A stretch of DNA of 64,000 bases from contig NZ_FNUR01000013.1 of the NCBI RefSeq assembly GCF_900108105.1, positions 1 through 64,000 of the forward strand, in the 5' to 3' direction. Position 1 is the stretch's first letter. Each line of letters opens with the position of its first letter. This document shows, one piece after another, positions 44,208 through 53,705 of this stretch. The stretch comes from Butyrivibrio sp. Su6. GTDB taxonomy: Bacteria > Bacillota > Clostridia > Lachnospirales > Lachnospiraceae. The notes beneath the pieces are model-generated. The model saw nothing but the letters and a program-made list of their open reading frames with translations. It ran no database searches and was not told the DNA's origin. The position numbers and the translations under genes are program-made.

Positions 44208-45612
44208 GAGAAAGGCCAATTCCAATAGCCATAAAAAGAAATGTTGTTGATACGGTTGTGGAAAAAGACACAACGCTATTAAACAAATATGCGATTATAG
44301 GGAGCGAGCAGATAATAGCTGCTGGCTCCTTTTTTATTATTCTTTTTAATGAGTTTACGATAAATCCATAGTATAGCGTTGCACCCACGATTCCTCTTTC
44401 TATCAGAATTGTCAAAAATTCGCAGTGAGCGTTTGTAAGCCTGTTGCCATCAAGGACATTTAAGAGGGAATCTGCCCACATCGGATTGTGATAAGCATAT
44501 GAATAATAGCAGTCCTGACCTACTCCAAATATCTTTTGCCAGGATGACAGATTAAGGAACATGTCAAAAGAAATCTGCCAGATAAAAAGTCTTCCATTTC
44601 CAAAGTTGTAGGGAATCTTTCCGAGAGCAATAATCAAAATGGTAATTGCCGCAAAGGCCAGGAGCAATCCACAATACACCTTCTTATACAGATCCTTTTT
44701 CCAAAAAATACTGATCTCATCAAGAAAAGCTGACAATCTGTATATAAAAAATGAAAATGCAATAATAACAAGCCCTGTGTGATTGCTGCACAGAGTAATG
44801 AGATAGTTCTTTTCATAATTATATGCAGCTGGGTAAAAGAGCATTATAAGATTAACTATTTCTATAGAGAATCCCAAAACCGACAGCTGCACCAAAAATC
44901 TGTGAAAACTGCTTCTGTCAGAAAGTGACAGATAAAAAAGAAGACCATAGGTTCCAAGTAATACCAGTAAGCCACTGTCCGCTCCCTGTAATAAAAGAGC
45001 CAACAGCCCAACTACTGTATAGGCGCTGCATGCCAGAAAGCTTTTGCTTCCCGGCTTTTGAAGGTAAGCTAAGCCCACACCGGCAGGGACAAATATAGAC
45101 AAAAATCCCACATACCAGTTGATATTTCCTATGGTTGCAAGAAAAGATGTGTCGCTCCCGTAAATTTCAATCGGATAAATTCCAAACCTTCCAAGGACTC
45201 CCATGACAAATATAAGAAATGGTGTTATGAATACTGCCGCAAGGACGTACTCATCAACATACAGGCCTTTTGCCAGGAAGTAACAATCAAGGATCATTAT
45301 GACAGTGGTCAAAAAACCTACTCTCCACCCTTCAAGTCCAAGAAAAGAGGTTTTGATGTCGCAGGAAAAGATAAGAGTTACAAGATTTGTTAACAGAAGC
45401 GCTCTTAAAAGAATGTCATGGACGCCTTCACTTTTTTTAGTAAGTCCCACAAGAAAAGAGGCAGCAAGGATAAATGCTCCGCCGATCAGCATGTACATTA
45501 TTCCCTTTGCCTCGCCAAGTTTATAATACCCCTGCTCCATATATAAAGGCAGAATAGAGCACAGCATTATTACATGTATAGTTGAAAGTATTTTTAGTAT
45601 TTTAGTTCTCAT
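44188..45612 (-). CDS. O-antigen ligase/polymerase-like membrane protein
   Basis: 474 residues with about 12 membrane segments. The Wzy_C-type region is visible: a short loop GNGRLFIWQISFDMF, a large loop with FGVGQDCYYSYAYH and NRLTNAHCEFLTILIERGIVG. Such proteins polymerise or attach surface polysaccharides. The substrate in a Gram-positive host would be a wall or capsular glycan. ATG 45612 lies 11 nt inside the pseudouridine synthase gene. No glycosyltransferase genes are adjacent. Confidence 0.78.
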   Translation of the reverse strand: MRTKILKILSTIHVIMLCSILPLYMEQGYYKLGEAKGIMYMLIGGAFILAASFLVGLTKKSEGVHDILLRALLLTNLVTLIFSCDIKTSFLGLEGWRVGFLTTVIMILDCYFLAKGLYVDEYVLAAVFITPFLIFVMGVLGRFGIYPIEIYGSDTSFLATIGNINWYVGFLSIFVPAGVGLAYLQKPGSKSFLACSAYTVVGLLALLLQGADSGLLVLLGTYGLLFYLSLSDRSSFHRFLVQLSVLGFSIEIVNLIMLFYPAAYNYEKNYLITLCSNHTGLVIIAFSFFIYRLSAFLDEISIFWKKDLYKKVYCGLLLAFAAITILIIALGKIPYNFGNGRLFIWQISFDMFLNLSSWQKIFGVGQDCYYSYAYHNPMWADSLLNVLDGNRLTNAHCEFLTILIERGIVGATLYYGFIVNSLKRIIKKEPAAIICSLPIIAYLFNSVVSFSTTVSTTFLFMAIGIGLSLKSAQE

Positions 45613-46312
45613 GGTCTATGAATTCCGGTTTAATTTCAAAAAAGACTCTTTTTCCTGTTGTCGGATGCTTAAAGCCAAATTTATAGCAGGCAAGACATAC
45701 TGTCTTTATGCCTTTTTCCTCTGAATATCTCATGGACTCTTCGGTCCCATATTTGGTATCACCAATGATCGGATAGCCAAGCCCTGCCATCTGAACTCTG
45801 ATCTGATGAAATCTTCCGGTGAGAAGTTTTATTTTCAAAAGAGATGTTCTTTCATCTGAAGATACAACTTCATAATCGAGCTCGGCTTTTTTGACATCGC
45901 CACCTATGAGCCTTACTTTTTCCTCTTCAGATACAATAACCGCCAATCCACTATCTTCTCTTCTGCCAAGATAGTTTTCCACATGTCCTTCCTTTGGTTC
46001 CACAGCTCCATAGCAAAGAGCATAATAATACTTATCTGTAGTGTGCTTTTTGATCTGCTGTGCAAGACTTGATGTTGCTTTTTTGTTTTTGCCCATCACA
46101 ACTACACCCTCTACAGGCTGATCAAGCCTATAGACAGTTCCTACGTAAGCAGGGCCTTTTTTGCCTTCCTGTCTGCTTTTTCTGGTGAGATAATTTCTTA
46201 CCTGACTTACAAGGTCCATTTTCCCGGGGCCTGCCCCCTCTGTGGCAATCCCTGCGGGTTTATGGCATACAATTATATCTTCGTCTTCGTATATATACTC
46301 TATTTTTTTCAT
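45602..46312 (-). CDS. RluA family pseudouridine synthase
   Basis: About 236 residues. The catalytic Asp sits in YVGTVYRLDQPVEGVVV, where the family usually has HRLDR. GRFHQIRVQMAGLGYPIIGDTKYG near the C-terminus is canonical. No S4 domain precedes it, so it belongs to the shorter RluA type. It isomerises uridine to pseudouridine in rRNA or tRNA; the target site is not predictable. ATG 46312 has only a weak ribosome binding site (GATAAGA). Confidence 0.88.
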   Translation of the reverse strand: MKKIEYIYEDEDIIVCHKPAGIATEGAGPGKMDLVSQVRNYLTRKSRQEGKKGPAYVGTVYRLDQPVEGVVVMGKNKKATSSLAQQIKKHTTDKYYYALCYGAVEPKEGHVENYLGRREDSGLAVIVSEEEKVRLIGGDVKKAELDYEVVSSDERTSLLKIKLLTGRFHQIRVQMAGLGYPIIGDTKYGTEESMRYSEEKGIKTVCLACYKFGFKHPTTGKRVFFEIKPEFIDHEN

Positions 46313-46357
46313 TCTTATCAATAAAAATTACAATCCTATAGATTTTCTAAATATATG

Positions 46358-46383
46358 AAAAAAGCGGCAGTGTTACCTGCCGC
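46358..46383 (-). terminator. Intrinsic terminator after response regulator
   Basis: Stem GCGGCAG/CTGCCGC (46364-46370 with 46377-46383), loop TGTTAC, then a T-run on the minus strand. Confidence 0.88.
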
Positions 46384-46400
46384 CACAAAATCAATGGTTA

Positions 46401-47090
46401 TCAAACTTTAAATCTGTAACCGACGCCCCAAATTGTCTCAATATACTGAGGGTTTGAGGTATCATATTCGATTTTCTCACGGATCTTTTTGATGTGGACT
46501 GTTACAGTCGCAATATCTCCGATTGAGTCCATGTTCCAGATCTTACGGAAAAGTTCTTCCTTGGTAAACACGTGATTAGGGTTTTCTGCAAGGAAAGTAA
46601 GAAGATCGAACTCCTTGGTTGTAAAGCTCTTCTCCTCGCCATCAACATACACTCTTCTGGCTGTCTTATCAATTCGAAGTCCTCTGATCTCTACATAGTC
46701 ATTAGACTCATGGCCTGATCCAACAAGCCTTGAATATCTTGCCATGTGTGCCTTAACACGAGCTACCAGCTCTGATGGGCTAAATGGCTTTGTAATATAG
46801 TCATCTGCTCCAAGACCAAGACCTCTGATCTTATCGATATCATCTTTTTTAGCTGATACCATAAGGATCGGCACATCTTTCTTTTCTCTGATATGTTTGC
46901 AAACCTCGAATCCGTCCATGCCCGGAAGCATTAGATCCAATATAATAAGATCAAAATCCTCTGCAAGGGCAGTCTGAAGACCTGCATCTCCTGTGTTCTC
47001 GATTGCTACCTCAAAATCACTAAGTTCCAGATAGTCTTTCTCGAGGTCAGCAATAGCCTCTTCATCCTCAACAATAAGAATTCTACTCAT
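46401..47090 (-). CDS. Response regulator, OmpR/PhoB family
   Basis: 229 residues. The receiver domain has LIVEDEEAIADLEKDYLELS, LIILDLMLPGMDGFEVC (phospho-Asp about 53), MVSAKKDDIDKI and ITKPFSPSELVARV. The winged-helix domain ends IREKIEYDTSNPQYIETIWGVGYRF. It pairs with the kinase encoded 27 nt upstream. It resembles VanR/ResD-like regulators; the regulon is unknown. Confidence 0.95.
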   Translation of the reverse strand: MSRILIVEDEEAIADLEKDYLELSDFEVAIENTGDAGLQTALAEDFDLIILDLMLPGMDGFEVCKHIREKKDVPILMVSAKKDDIDKIRGLGLGADDYITKPFSPSELVARVKAHMARYSRLVGSGHESNDYVEIRGLRIDKTARRVYVDGEEKSFTTKEFDLLTFLAENPNHVFTKEELFRKIWNMDSIGDIATVTVHIKKIREKIEYDTSNPQYIETIWGVGYRFKV

Positions 47091-47117
47091 ACACGTTTCT
47101 CGCCTTTCTTTGGATTT

Positions 47118-48629
47118 TTATGTTTCGTTATCGACTGTAACTGCTTCTGAACCATTTGCAAACTCTATATACTTTCTGAGTACAAAGTGCATGCAGGTTC
47201 CTTCTCCCTCATGACTGGTCGCCCAAATATAACCGCCATGATCTTCTATTATCTTTTTAACTATAGATAAGCCGATTCCGCTTCCGCCCTGCTTGGAATT
47301 ACGGGAAGCATCTGTTCTGTAGAACCTGTCGAAGATATTTGGAATATCTTTCTGTGCTATTCCTTTACCGTTGTCTTCAAGCTCTATTCTTATAGAATCA
47401 ACTTCATCCAAAATCCTTATATCAATCTGCTCTTTTCCATCGCTTCTCTGCATGTACTTGACACTGTTGCTGACAATGTTATTAACTACACGCTTGATCT
47501 GCTCAGGATCTGCAACAATCTGTGTATCAGGTCCTGTGAGGTTGGAATAATTTAGTTTGATCTGTTTACTCTCAAGATCAGCACCAATCTCCTCAATACA
47601 GTCCCCAAAATACTCTGCCACATTAAGCTTAACAAAGTTATAAGGTATTCTGTTATTATCAATACTGGAGTACAAGGTAAGTTCATTAATAAGGTTGTTC
47701 ATATCATTGGCCTTACTATTAATGATCCTTATGTACTTCATCTGCTTCTCAGGGTTGTCTGCAACGCCTTCCAAAAGGCCCTGTGAATATCCCTTGATAG
47801 CAGTAATAGGTGTCTTCAAATCGTGAGAGATATTACTGATAAGCTCTTTGTTTTGCTTTTCTCTCTCAATCTTTTCATCAGCAGATTCTTTTAACCGAAG
47901 TCTCATGTCTTCGTAATTGCGATACATGGCTCCAAGCTCCCCTTTTTCCATAACGTTGGTAGGAAGCATGTAATCAAAGTTTCCATCCTTGATATGCTGC
48001 ATCGCCACATTGAGTTCGCTGATAGGTTTAAATATACTTCGTCCGATCCAGGTAGTTAAAAGAACACTCGTAACCAGCAGGATAAGCACTATCGCAATGG
48101 TCATATAAACTACAAGTGATGTAGTAAGACCAGTTCTGATGCCGGATATGATATAAAGGCTACCTTCATCACCATCTGAAAAGTAAAAATCAAGCTGCCT
48201 AACAAGATGCTTAGAGGTGGTATAATAAATACCCTTAATATCAGTTCCAAATCCCGGAAGTTCATAAATAACTTCTTTCGCCTTGTTCTTATCTGCTACG
48301 TAGTAGACCGTAAAGCCTTTTTTTACAATTATAAATGAATAGCTTGGTGCAACTTCTTCATCCAATTGCTGAAGATAGTTCTCATCCTCCAAAATAAATG
48401 GATCAGCCAGCATAGTAACCAGAATTTCTTTTACCAGCTGCTCTGTCATCTCGGAGAAGGTTCCTCCGGGATCCGAGATCATTCCATAATCTACCACTTT
48501 GGAATACTGATCAATCTGTTGATCATATATCAGATACCTTCCAACAGCAAAATATGTCGCCATTGCAAGTATTATCGGTATGATTACTATCGCCAGTGAG
48601 GTAATTAAGAGTTTTGTACGGAATCGCAT
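47118..48629 (-). CDS. Sensor histidine kinase with HAMP domain
   Basis: 503 residues. TM1 (about 7-29) and TM2 (about 171-195) flank an extracytoplasmic sensor of about 140 residues. HAMP follows (IGRSIFKPISELNVAMQHIKDGNFDYML), then the H box ELISNISHDLKTPITAIKGYSQG, N box NNIVSNSVKYMQ and G boxes GKGIAQKDIPNIFDRFYR and GGSGIGLSIVKKIIEDHGG. ATG 48629 has AGGAGG. First gene of the two-component operon. Confidence 0.95.
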   Translation of the reverse strand: MRFRTKLLITSLAIVIIPIILAMATYFAVGRYLIYDQQIDQYSKVVDYGMISDPGGTFSEMTEQLVKEILVTMLADPFILEDENYLQQLDEEVAPSYSFIIVKKGFTVYYVADKNKAKEVIYELPGFGTDIKGIYYTTSKHLVRQLDFYFSDGDEGSLYIISGIRTGLTTSLVVYMTIAIVLILLVTSVLLTTWIGRSIFKPISELNVAMQHIKDGNFDYMLPTNVMEKGELGAMYRNYEDMRLRLKESADEKIEREKQNKELISNISHDLKTPITAIKGYSQGLLEGVADNPEKQMKYIRIINSKANDMNNLINELTLYSSIDNNRIPYNFVKLNVAEYFGDCIEEIGADLESKQIKLNYSNLTGPDTQIVADPEQIKRVVNNIVSNSVKYMQRSDGKEQIDIRILDEVDSIRIELEDNGKGIAQKDIPNIFDRFYRTDASRNSKQGGSGIGLSIVKKIIEDHGGYIWATSHEGEGTCMHFVLRKYIEFANGSEAVTVDNET

Positions 48630-48665
48630 AATTCCTCCTATGCTCTTTTAGTATACCATATTTTG

Positions 48666-49604
48666 TTAATTGTTTGGATAGTTCTCTTTTAACCTTTTAT
48701 ACTCTTCATCAGTAATTTCCATAACTGTTCCATGTTTGAAACCATACGGAAAACTGAATACTTTGTCTGAACGCACGAATTTTCCTGTAGAAATATCCTT
48801 TGCCACGAATGGAACATAACCCTGTTTTTCTTTTTCACATCCGTAAAAATCAAGCATCAGACACCAGCTTCCATCAGGAAGTTTATAGCAAGTAGGTGCT
48901 TCGTACTGTCCATCCTCAAGTTTGTTCATCTCTTCATCAAAAAGAGGCATTCTCTCATATTCGCCTGTAAGAGATGTTCCTCTCTCGAGAATTATGTGTG
49001 CAGGATTGAAATCGCTCTTTGTAAATCTATAATAGTAGCCATTTTCATATACAATGTTTGAGTCGATTATTCCTGTATCTGACTTATGACAAAGCTCTTT
49101 GGGCTGAGTATAGGTCTTGAAATCTTTGGTCTTGGCATAATATATAGCCATTTCGTTAGAAGAATCTGCCGGGTATCTTGATGACCAGTGAACCATATAG
49201 TCCTGATTCTCCTCATCATAGATGATGTCAGGAGCCCATGCGCATCCATAATTGTCATCAACAACTTTTATAAGTTCCTGCTCTGACCAGTGAACAAGGT
49301 CGTCAGATTCCCATTTTGAGAGGTATTTACTGCCCTCTCTGTTTACTTTATTCCAATTACTTTCATATTTTTCCTTGAAATTATAAGCAAGAGAAAGATC
49401 TGTAGCCAGAATAACAAAGGTGTTGTCTTTTTTTCTGGTGATTGTAAAATCTCTTACTCCCTTCTCACCCATAGTGCTCTCCAGAACAGGTTTCCCATTA
49501 TTTACCTGTTCCCAGTTAAAACCATCTTTAGAAATACCGAAATAGACCTGTTCCCCATCCGGTGTAACTTTTTCTCTAAAGTGTGCAAATAAATATGCGC
49601 TCAT
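48666..49604 (-). CDS. Glycoside hydrolase family 43-type enzyme
   Basis: About 312 residues forming a five-bladed propeller with no signal peptide, so cytoplasmic. The N-terminus AYLFAHFREKVTPDGEQVYFGISKDGFNW and GEKGVRDFTITR, ILATDLSLAYNF match GH43-type arabinosidase/xylosidase proteins; ACAWAPDI-like WAPDIIYDEENQDYMVHWSS and the later QYEAPTCYK (likely acid Glu) support this. I chose ATG 49604 with GGGAGGG; an upstream extension adds non-family residues. It likely trims arabinose- or xylose-containing oligosaccharides taken up by the cell. Confidence 0.82.
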   Translation of the reverse strand: MSAYLFAHFREKVTPDGEQVYFGISKDGFNWEQVNNGKPVLESTMGEKGVRDFTITRKKDNTFVILATDLSLAYNFKEKYESNWNKVNREGSKYLSKWESDDLVHWSEQELIKVVDDNYGCAWAPDIIYDEENQDYMVHWSSRYPADSSNEMAIYYAKTKDFKTYTQPKELCHKSDTGIIDSNIVYENGYYYRFTKSDFNPAHIILERGTSLTGEYERMPLFDEEMNKLEDGQYEAPTCYKLPDGSWCLMLDFYGCEKEKQGYVPFVAKDISTGKFVRSDKVFSFPYGFKHGTVMEITDEEYKRLKENYPNN

Positions 49605-49651
49605 GTAACCCTCCCAAGACTGATCATAATGTATTTCATAATTATACAATA

Positions 49652-49682
49652 TAAAAGACTTCTCCTTCAACGGAGAAGCCTT
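49652..49682 (-). terminator. Intrinsic terminator of pgi
   Basis: 11-bp stem (49655-49665 with 49672-49682, one G-U) built on CTTCTCC/GGAGAAG, with a T-run on the minus strand. Confidence 0.85.
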
Positions 49683-49701
49683 TATAGTATATATTTCTTT
49701 A

Positions 49702-51282
49702 TCAGATATTTAAAAGTTTGCTGTACTCAGCAAGTGCGCCATCTGTCTCGTGTGCGAGAACTTTCTTGGCAAGAACCTTACCAAGCTGAACGCCTTCCTG
49801 GTCAAAGCTGTTGATGTTCCATACAAAGCCCTGGAACATAACCTTATTCTCGAAGTGTGATAAAAGAGCTCCAAGAGACTTAGGGTTAAGCTCTTCACCA
49901 ATGATGATGCTTGATGGTCGTCCACCCTTGAAGTTCTTGTTAAGATTCTCATCTTTTTTACCACATGCAAATGCAACGATCTGAGCAGCAACGTTAGCGC
50001 AGAGTTTCTGCTGGCTTGTGCTGTCCTGGATGTTAACATCATTCTGAAGCTGACTGTTCTTGAAGCCAATGAACTGAAGAGGAATGATATCAGTTCCCTG
50101 GTGAAGAAGCTGGTAGAATGAATGCTGTCCGTTTGTACCAGGCTCACCAAAGATGATAGGTCCTGTTACATAGTTTATAGGCTCGCCGAAACGGTTAACG
50201 CTCTTACCGTTAGACTCCATGTCAAGCTGCTGAAGGTGTGCAGGGAAACGGCTAAGTCCCTGTGAGTATGGAAGTACAGCTGTGCTGCCATATCCAAGGA
50301 TATTTCTCTCATAAACACCGATCATAGCATCGAGCATAGCAGGGTTATCGAAGATGTTCTTATTTGCTGCAAGCTTATCCTCTTCTGCAGCTCCATCAAG
50401 GAACTGAGCAAATACGTCAGGTCCGAATGCAAGAGAAAGAACTGCTCCGCCTACGCCTGATGTTGAAGAATATCTTCCACCGATGTAATCATCCATAAAG
50501 AAAGCTTCAAGATAATTATCACTCTTAGCAAGTGGTGATGTCTCTGAAGTTACGGCGATCATATGCTTTGAAGAATCAAGACCTGCCTTCTTAAGAGCAT
50601 CGATAACAAATGACTCGTTTGTAAGTGTCTCAAGTGTTGTACCTGACTTAGATACAAGGATAAAGATCGAATGAGCAACATCAATTCCGTTGAGAACAGC
50701 AGATGCATCATCAGGATCTACGTTACTGATGAACTTAGCTTCCATCTTGAAGTTGCCTGTTCTGCGTGCCCAGTTCTCAAGAGCAAGGTACATAGCTCTT
50801 GGGCCAAGGTCTGAACCGCCGATACCAATCTGTACTACTGTTGTAAACTTCTCGCCCTTAGTGTTTGCAATCTCACCTGAGTGAACTTTGTTTGCAAACT
50901 CTGCGATTCTCTTCTGTTCATTTAAATAGAAATCGCGCTTGTTAACTCCGTCAGCCATAACGTTCTCGCCAAGCTGACCTCTTGTTAACTGGTGAAGGAC
51001 CATTCTCTTTTCACCGGTATTTATTACTTCTCCGTTGTAGAGTGCTTCAAATTTCTCTGAGAGCTCAGCTTCTTTTGCAAGAGCTTCAAGAGCCTTTAAT
51101 ACATCATCATCAACTTCTTTTGCAGCATAGTTGTATGAAAGACCGGCAGCCATTTTTACAGAATAGTTCTTTACTCTGTTTGCTCCGCTCTCACCAGACA
51201 TAGCTGATACAAGATCTACATGTTTAACATTTTTTAAATCATCAAAAGTTTTTAGTGTGTCAAGATTTTTCCAATTGGCCAT
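49702..51282 (-). CDS. pgi: Glucose-6-phosphate isomerase
   Basis: 526 residues. SIS-fold signatures are IGIGGSDLGPRAMYLALE, VSKSGTTLETLTNE, GGRYSSTSGVGGAVLSL, and GEPGTNGQHSFYQLLHQGT. It interconverts glucose 6-phosphate and fructose 6-phosphate in glycolysis and gluconeogenesis. ATG 51282 has TAGGAGGA. Length is typical of the longer bacterial form. It is flanked by terminators, hence a single-gene unit. Confidence 0.97.
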   Translation of the reverse strand: MANWKNLDTLKTFDDLKNVKHVDLVSAMSGESGANRVKNYSVKMAAGLSYNYAAKEVDDDVLKALEALAKEAELSEKFEALYNGEVINTGEKRMVLHQLTRGQLGENVMADGVNKRDFYLNEQKRIAEFANKVHSGEIANTKGEKFTTVVQIGIGGSDLGPRAMYLALENWARRTGNFKMEAKFISNVDPDDASAVLNGIDVAHSIFILVSKSGTTLETLTNESFVIDALKKAGLDSSKHMIAVTSETSPLAKSDNYLEAFFMDDYIGGRYSSTSGVGGAVLSLAFGPDVFAQFLDGAAEEDKLAANKNIFDNPAMLDAMIGVYERNILGYGSTAVLPYSQGLSRFPAHLQQLDMESNGKSVNRFGEPINYVTGPIIFGEPGTNGQHSFYQLLHQGTDIIPLQFIGFKNSQLQNDVNIQDSTSQQKLCANVAAQIVAFACGKKDENLNKNFKGGRPSSIIIGEELNPKSLGALLSHFENKVMFQGFVWNINSFDQEGVQLGKVLAKKVLAHETDGALAEYSKLLNI

Positions 51283-51400
51283 TATAAAATCCTCCTATAG
51301 TGATGCACGGAAAACGTATTCCGCCATCAGCTAAAAGTGTATCAAAGAACTTTTTTCATATCAAGCGCATAACTATAAAAAATAGGTTAAAACATTATAT

Positions 51401-51436
51401 AAAAAAGACTTCCCTGATCATCTCAGAGAAGTCTTT
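51401..51436 (-). terminator. Intrinsic terminator of mtnN operon
   Basis: 14-bp stem with minor wobble (51404-51417 with 51423-51436), then a T-run on the minus strand. It is nearly the same sequence as the rubrerythrin terminator at 54260-54297. Confidence 0.88.
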
Positions 51437-51444
51437 GACTTTTT

Positions 51445-52140
51445 TCAAAGATTCTTTATAAGTTCCATTGTGAGGGCAGCGCAATCCTTTGCTGCTTTTG
51501 CTTCGAATGTAGGATAGTCTACATCTGCAGTTCCATCAGCCTTATCGGAAATAGCCCTGATGATAAGGTATGGAATATTGTTAAGGTAGCAGGCCTGAGC
51601 AATTGCTGCGCCTTCCATCTCCGCACACATACCGCCAACATCAGCGATTATTCTTTCTTTTGTTTCTTTTCCACTGATGAATTGATCGCCGCTGGCAACT
51701 CTGCCTTCAAAAACTCCGATATCAGGAGCAACCTTCTTTATAGCGACTTTTGCTTTTTCTCTCATGTCAGAATCAGCTACAAATGACTCTACTCCAAGCT
51801 GAGGAACTACGCCCATCTTATAGCCAAATACCCTTACGTCCATATCGTGGTAAATAGCATCTGTTGAAAGAACCACGTCACCAATGTTTATATCGTTGTT
51901 AAGTGAACCTGCTATTCCTGTGTTGATGATTCTTTCAACTCCAAAGATATCTGCAAGGATCTGGGCGCAGATTCCGGCATTGACTTTACCTATGCCGCTT
52001 CTTACGACTACAACCTCAGTATTTTCAATTGTTCCTTCATAAAATTCCATGGAAGCTTTTTTTACCACGTTTTTAACGTTCATGGCGCCTTTGAGTGTCT
52101 CAACTTCGACTTCCATAGCTCCAATTATTCCAATTTTCAT
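51445..52140 (-). CDS. mtnN: 5'-methylthioadenosine/S-adenosylhomocysteine nucleosidase
   Basis: 231 residues. MKIGIIGAMEVEVETLK carries the catalytic Glu region; SGIGKVNAGICAQIL, NTGIAGSLN, AEMEGAAIAQAC and RAISDKADG (catalytic Asp) are intact. It cleaves adenine from S-adenosylhomocysteine, giving S-ribosylhomocysteine for LuxS, and from methylthioadenosine. ATG 52140 has GGAGAGA. It is the last gene of the rpiR-luxS-mtnN operon, 23 nt after luxS. Confidence 0.96.
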   Translation of the reverse strand: MKIGIIGAMEVEVETLKGAMNVKNVVKKASMEFYEGTIENTEVVVVRSGIGKVNAGICAQILADIFGVERIINTGIAGSLNNDINIGDVVLSTDAIYHDMDVRVFGYKMGVVPQLGVESFVADSDMREKAKVAIKKVAPDIGVFEGRVASGDQFISGKETKERIIADVGGMCAEMEGAAIAQACYLNNIPYLIIRAISDKADGTADVDYPTFEAKAAKDCAALTMELIKNL

Positions 52141-52163
52141 TAGGCTCTCTCCAATCAATTACA

Positions 52164-52643
52164 TTATTCAGGGTATACAAGGTGCTTTTCATCAATGCCG
52201 TAAAGAGTGTTATCAAGATATTTTTTGGCAAGATATTTGGCCATTCCAAGGTTCATATCAAGATAATTTCCACAATCTCTTGGGCTCGCTCCCGGGACTT
52301 CACCTTCAAAATCTCTTATAAACTCATACATTCTGGTGATAAGAGAAACTATATCCTTTGAGCTGAGATCTCCGGCAAGTACCACATAAAATCCAGTTCT
52401 GCATCCCATAGGTCCAAAATATATTGTTTTGTCTTTATATTCCGGATCATTTCTTAAGAACGTTGCTCCAAGATGCTCCATAGTATGCACTTCTGCAGTG
52501 TTCATTACAGGCTCCTTGTTTGGGGCAGTCATTCTAAGGTCAAATGTGGTGATTGTCTCCTGTCCTACTTTATCTTTTCTTGAAACATAGATTCCCGGTT
52601 CAAGATCCAGGTGATTAACTGTAAAACTTGCTATTTTTTCCAT
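52164..52643 (-). CDS. luxS: S-ribosylhomocysteine lyase LuxS
   Basis: 159 residues. The metal site HTMEHLGATFLR (HxxEH), catalytic Cys in GPMGCRTGFY and the third ligand Cys in RDCGNYLDMN are present. It splits S-ribosylhomocysteine to homocysteine and DPD, the AI-2 precursor. ATG 52643 has AAAGGA upstream and starts 4 nt after the RpiR gene. Together with mtnN it completes the two-step recycling of SAH. Confidence 0.97.
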   Translation of the reverse strand: MEKIASFTVNHLDLEPGIYVSRKDKVGQETITTFDLRMTAPNKEPVMNTAEVHTMEHLGATFLRNDPEYKDKTIYFGPMGCRTGFYVVLAGDLSSKDIVSLITRMYEFIRDFEGEVPGASPRDCGNYLDMNLGMAKYLAKKYLDNTLYGIDEKHLVYPE

Positions 52644-52647
52644 TTCT

Positions 52648-53514
52648 TCAATCCTTTGGCACATCATTGAATACCTCATAAGAATCTCTGAGATACTCTC
52701 TTATATTATCATAATCTCTATTGGCAATGGCAGTATAAAGTGTATCAACTAAGAAAAGTTGAGCAAAACGTGAGCTGGTGATGCCACTCTTTTTGTCAAT
52801 TTCAGGAGAAGTTGCAAAAAGAACATGGTCACAACCCGTCGTGAGAGTGTTATTTCCGAGCTTTGTAATCGCAATCGTTGTAGCACCTTTGTTCTTGGCA
52901 ATGCCATAAAGCTGCATGATCTCTTTATTCTTGGCATTGTCACTAAAGAATAAACATACATCGCCCGGTGCTGCCTGAGATACTGTCATTAAACTCATAT
53001 GAAAATCCTGATTAAAGACAACATTATAATGGATTCTCAAAAGCTTACAATATAAATCATAAGCAGCTACGCTGGCAGTTCCTATTCCAAAAAGCTGAAT
53101 CTGTTTAGCACCAACAATCTTGGTTACCACATCATTAAAGGTTCCCACATCGAAAAGTCTATAGGTTGTCTGAACAGCCTGTACACTTGTTGCACAGATA
53201 TTATCAGCAATTGACTGCAGTGATGTGTATTCATTTACATCCTTAAATGCAATCTTTGGTCCTTTGTCTGCCTGTTTTAATGATGTATTAGCCTCAGCAT
53301 AATAAGCGTTTTTCAGGTCCTTAAGACCATCATATCCTATTGCCTGGGCAAAGCGGGTCCATGACGCCTGTGTTGTGCCTGATTTTTGAGCAAGCTCTTT
53401 TATAGGGAAAAGAAACAGATCGTCCTTATTCTGCAAAACATAATCAGCAACCAGTTTTTCTGAAGCTGGGAGAGAGTTATAGCAACTTTTAATTCTTTCA
53501 CTTACAACGTTCAT
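52648..53514 (-). CDS. MurR/RpiR family transcriptional regulator
   Basis: 288 residues. N-terminal HTH_6 domain (about 1-77): SLPASEKLVADYVLQNKDDLFLFPIKELAQKSGTTQASWTRFAQAIGYDGLKDLK. C-terminal SIS domain (about 125-260) with IQLFGIGTASVAAYDLYCKLLRI, LFFSDNAKNKEIMQL and ATTIAITKLGNNTL, which normally binds a phosphosugar. ATG 53514 has TGGAGG. It heads the operon with luxS and mtnN, an uncommon pairing. Repeated AAACCATTT sites and a palindrome lie in its promoter region. Confidence 0.93.
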   Translation of the reverse strand: MNVVSERIKSCYNSLPASEKLVADYVLQNKDDLFLFPIKELAQKSGTTQASWTRFAQAIGYDGLKDLKNAYYAEANTSLKQADKGPKIAFKDVNEYTSLQSIADNICATSVQAVQTTYRLFDVGTFNDVVTKIVGAKQIQLFGIGTASVAAYDLYCKLLRIHYNVVFNQDFHMSLMTVSQAAPGDVCLFFSDNAKNKEIMQLYGIAKNKGATTIAITKLGNNTLTTGCDHVLFATSPEIDKKSGITSSRFAQLFLVDTLYTAIANRDYDNIREYLRDSYEVFNDVPKD

Positions 53515-53528
53515 AAAAATTGGCCTCC

Positions 53529-53615
53529 AAACCATTTCAATACTATATTTCTAATTGTAAACCATTTTGAAATAAAATTTCATAAGTAATTATAAAATAT
53601 TTGTGAAAACCATTT
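53529..53615. promoter_or_regulatory. Repeated AAACCATTT sites and palindrome
   Basis: AAACCATTT occurs at 53529-53537, 53559-53567 and 53607-53615 in the same orientation, and a perfect 15-bp inverted repeat TGAAATAAAATTTCA spans 53568-53582. All lie in the divergent rpiR/rubrerythrin promoter region. They are candidate sites for the RpiR protein; the palindrome is the more typical form for that family. Confidence 0.55.
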
Positions 53616-53705
53616 AATTTTCTGACTATTATGATATGCTCGATGTAGGCAATTTAATTGTGGGTAGCTAGTTTTTTTGTTTCGCACGAAAGGAGATTTT
53701 AGTTT

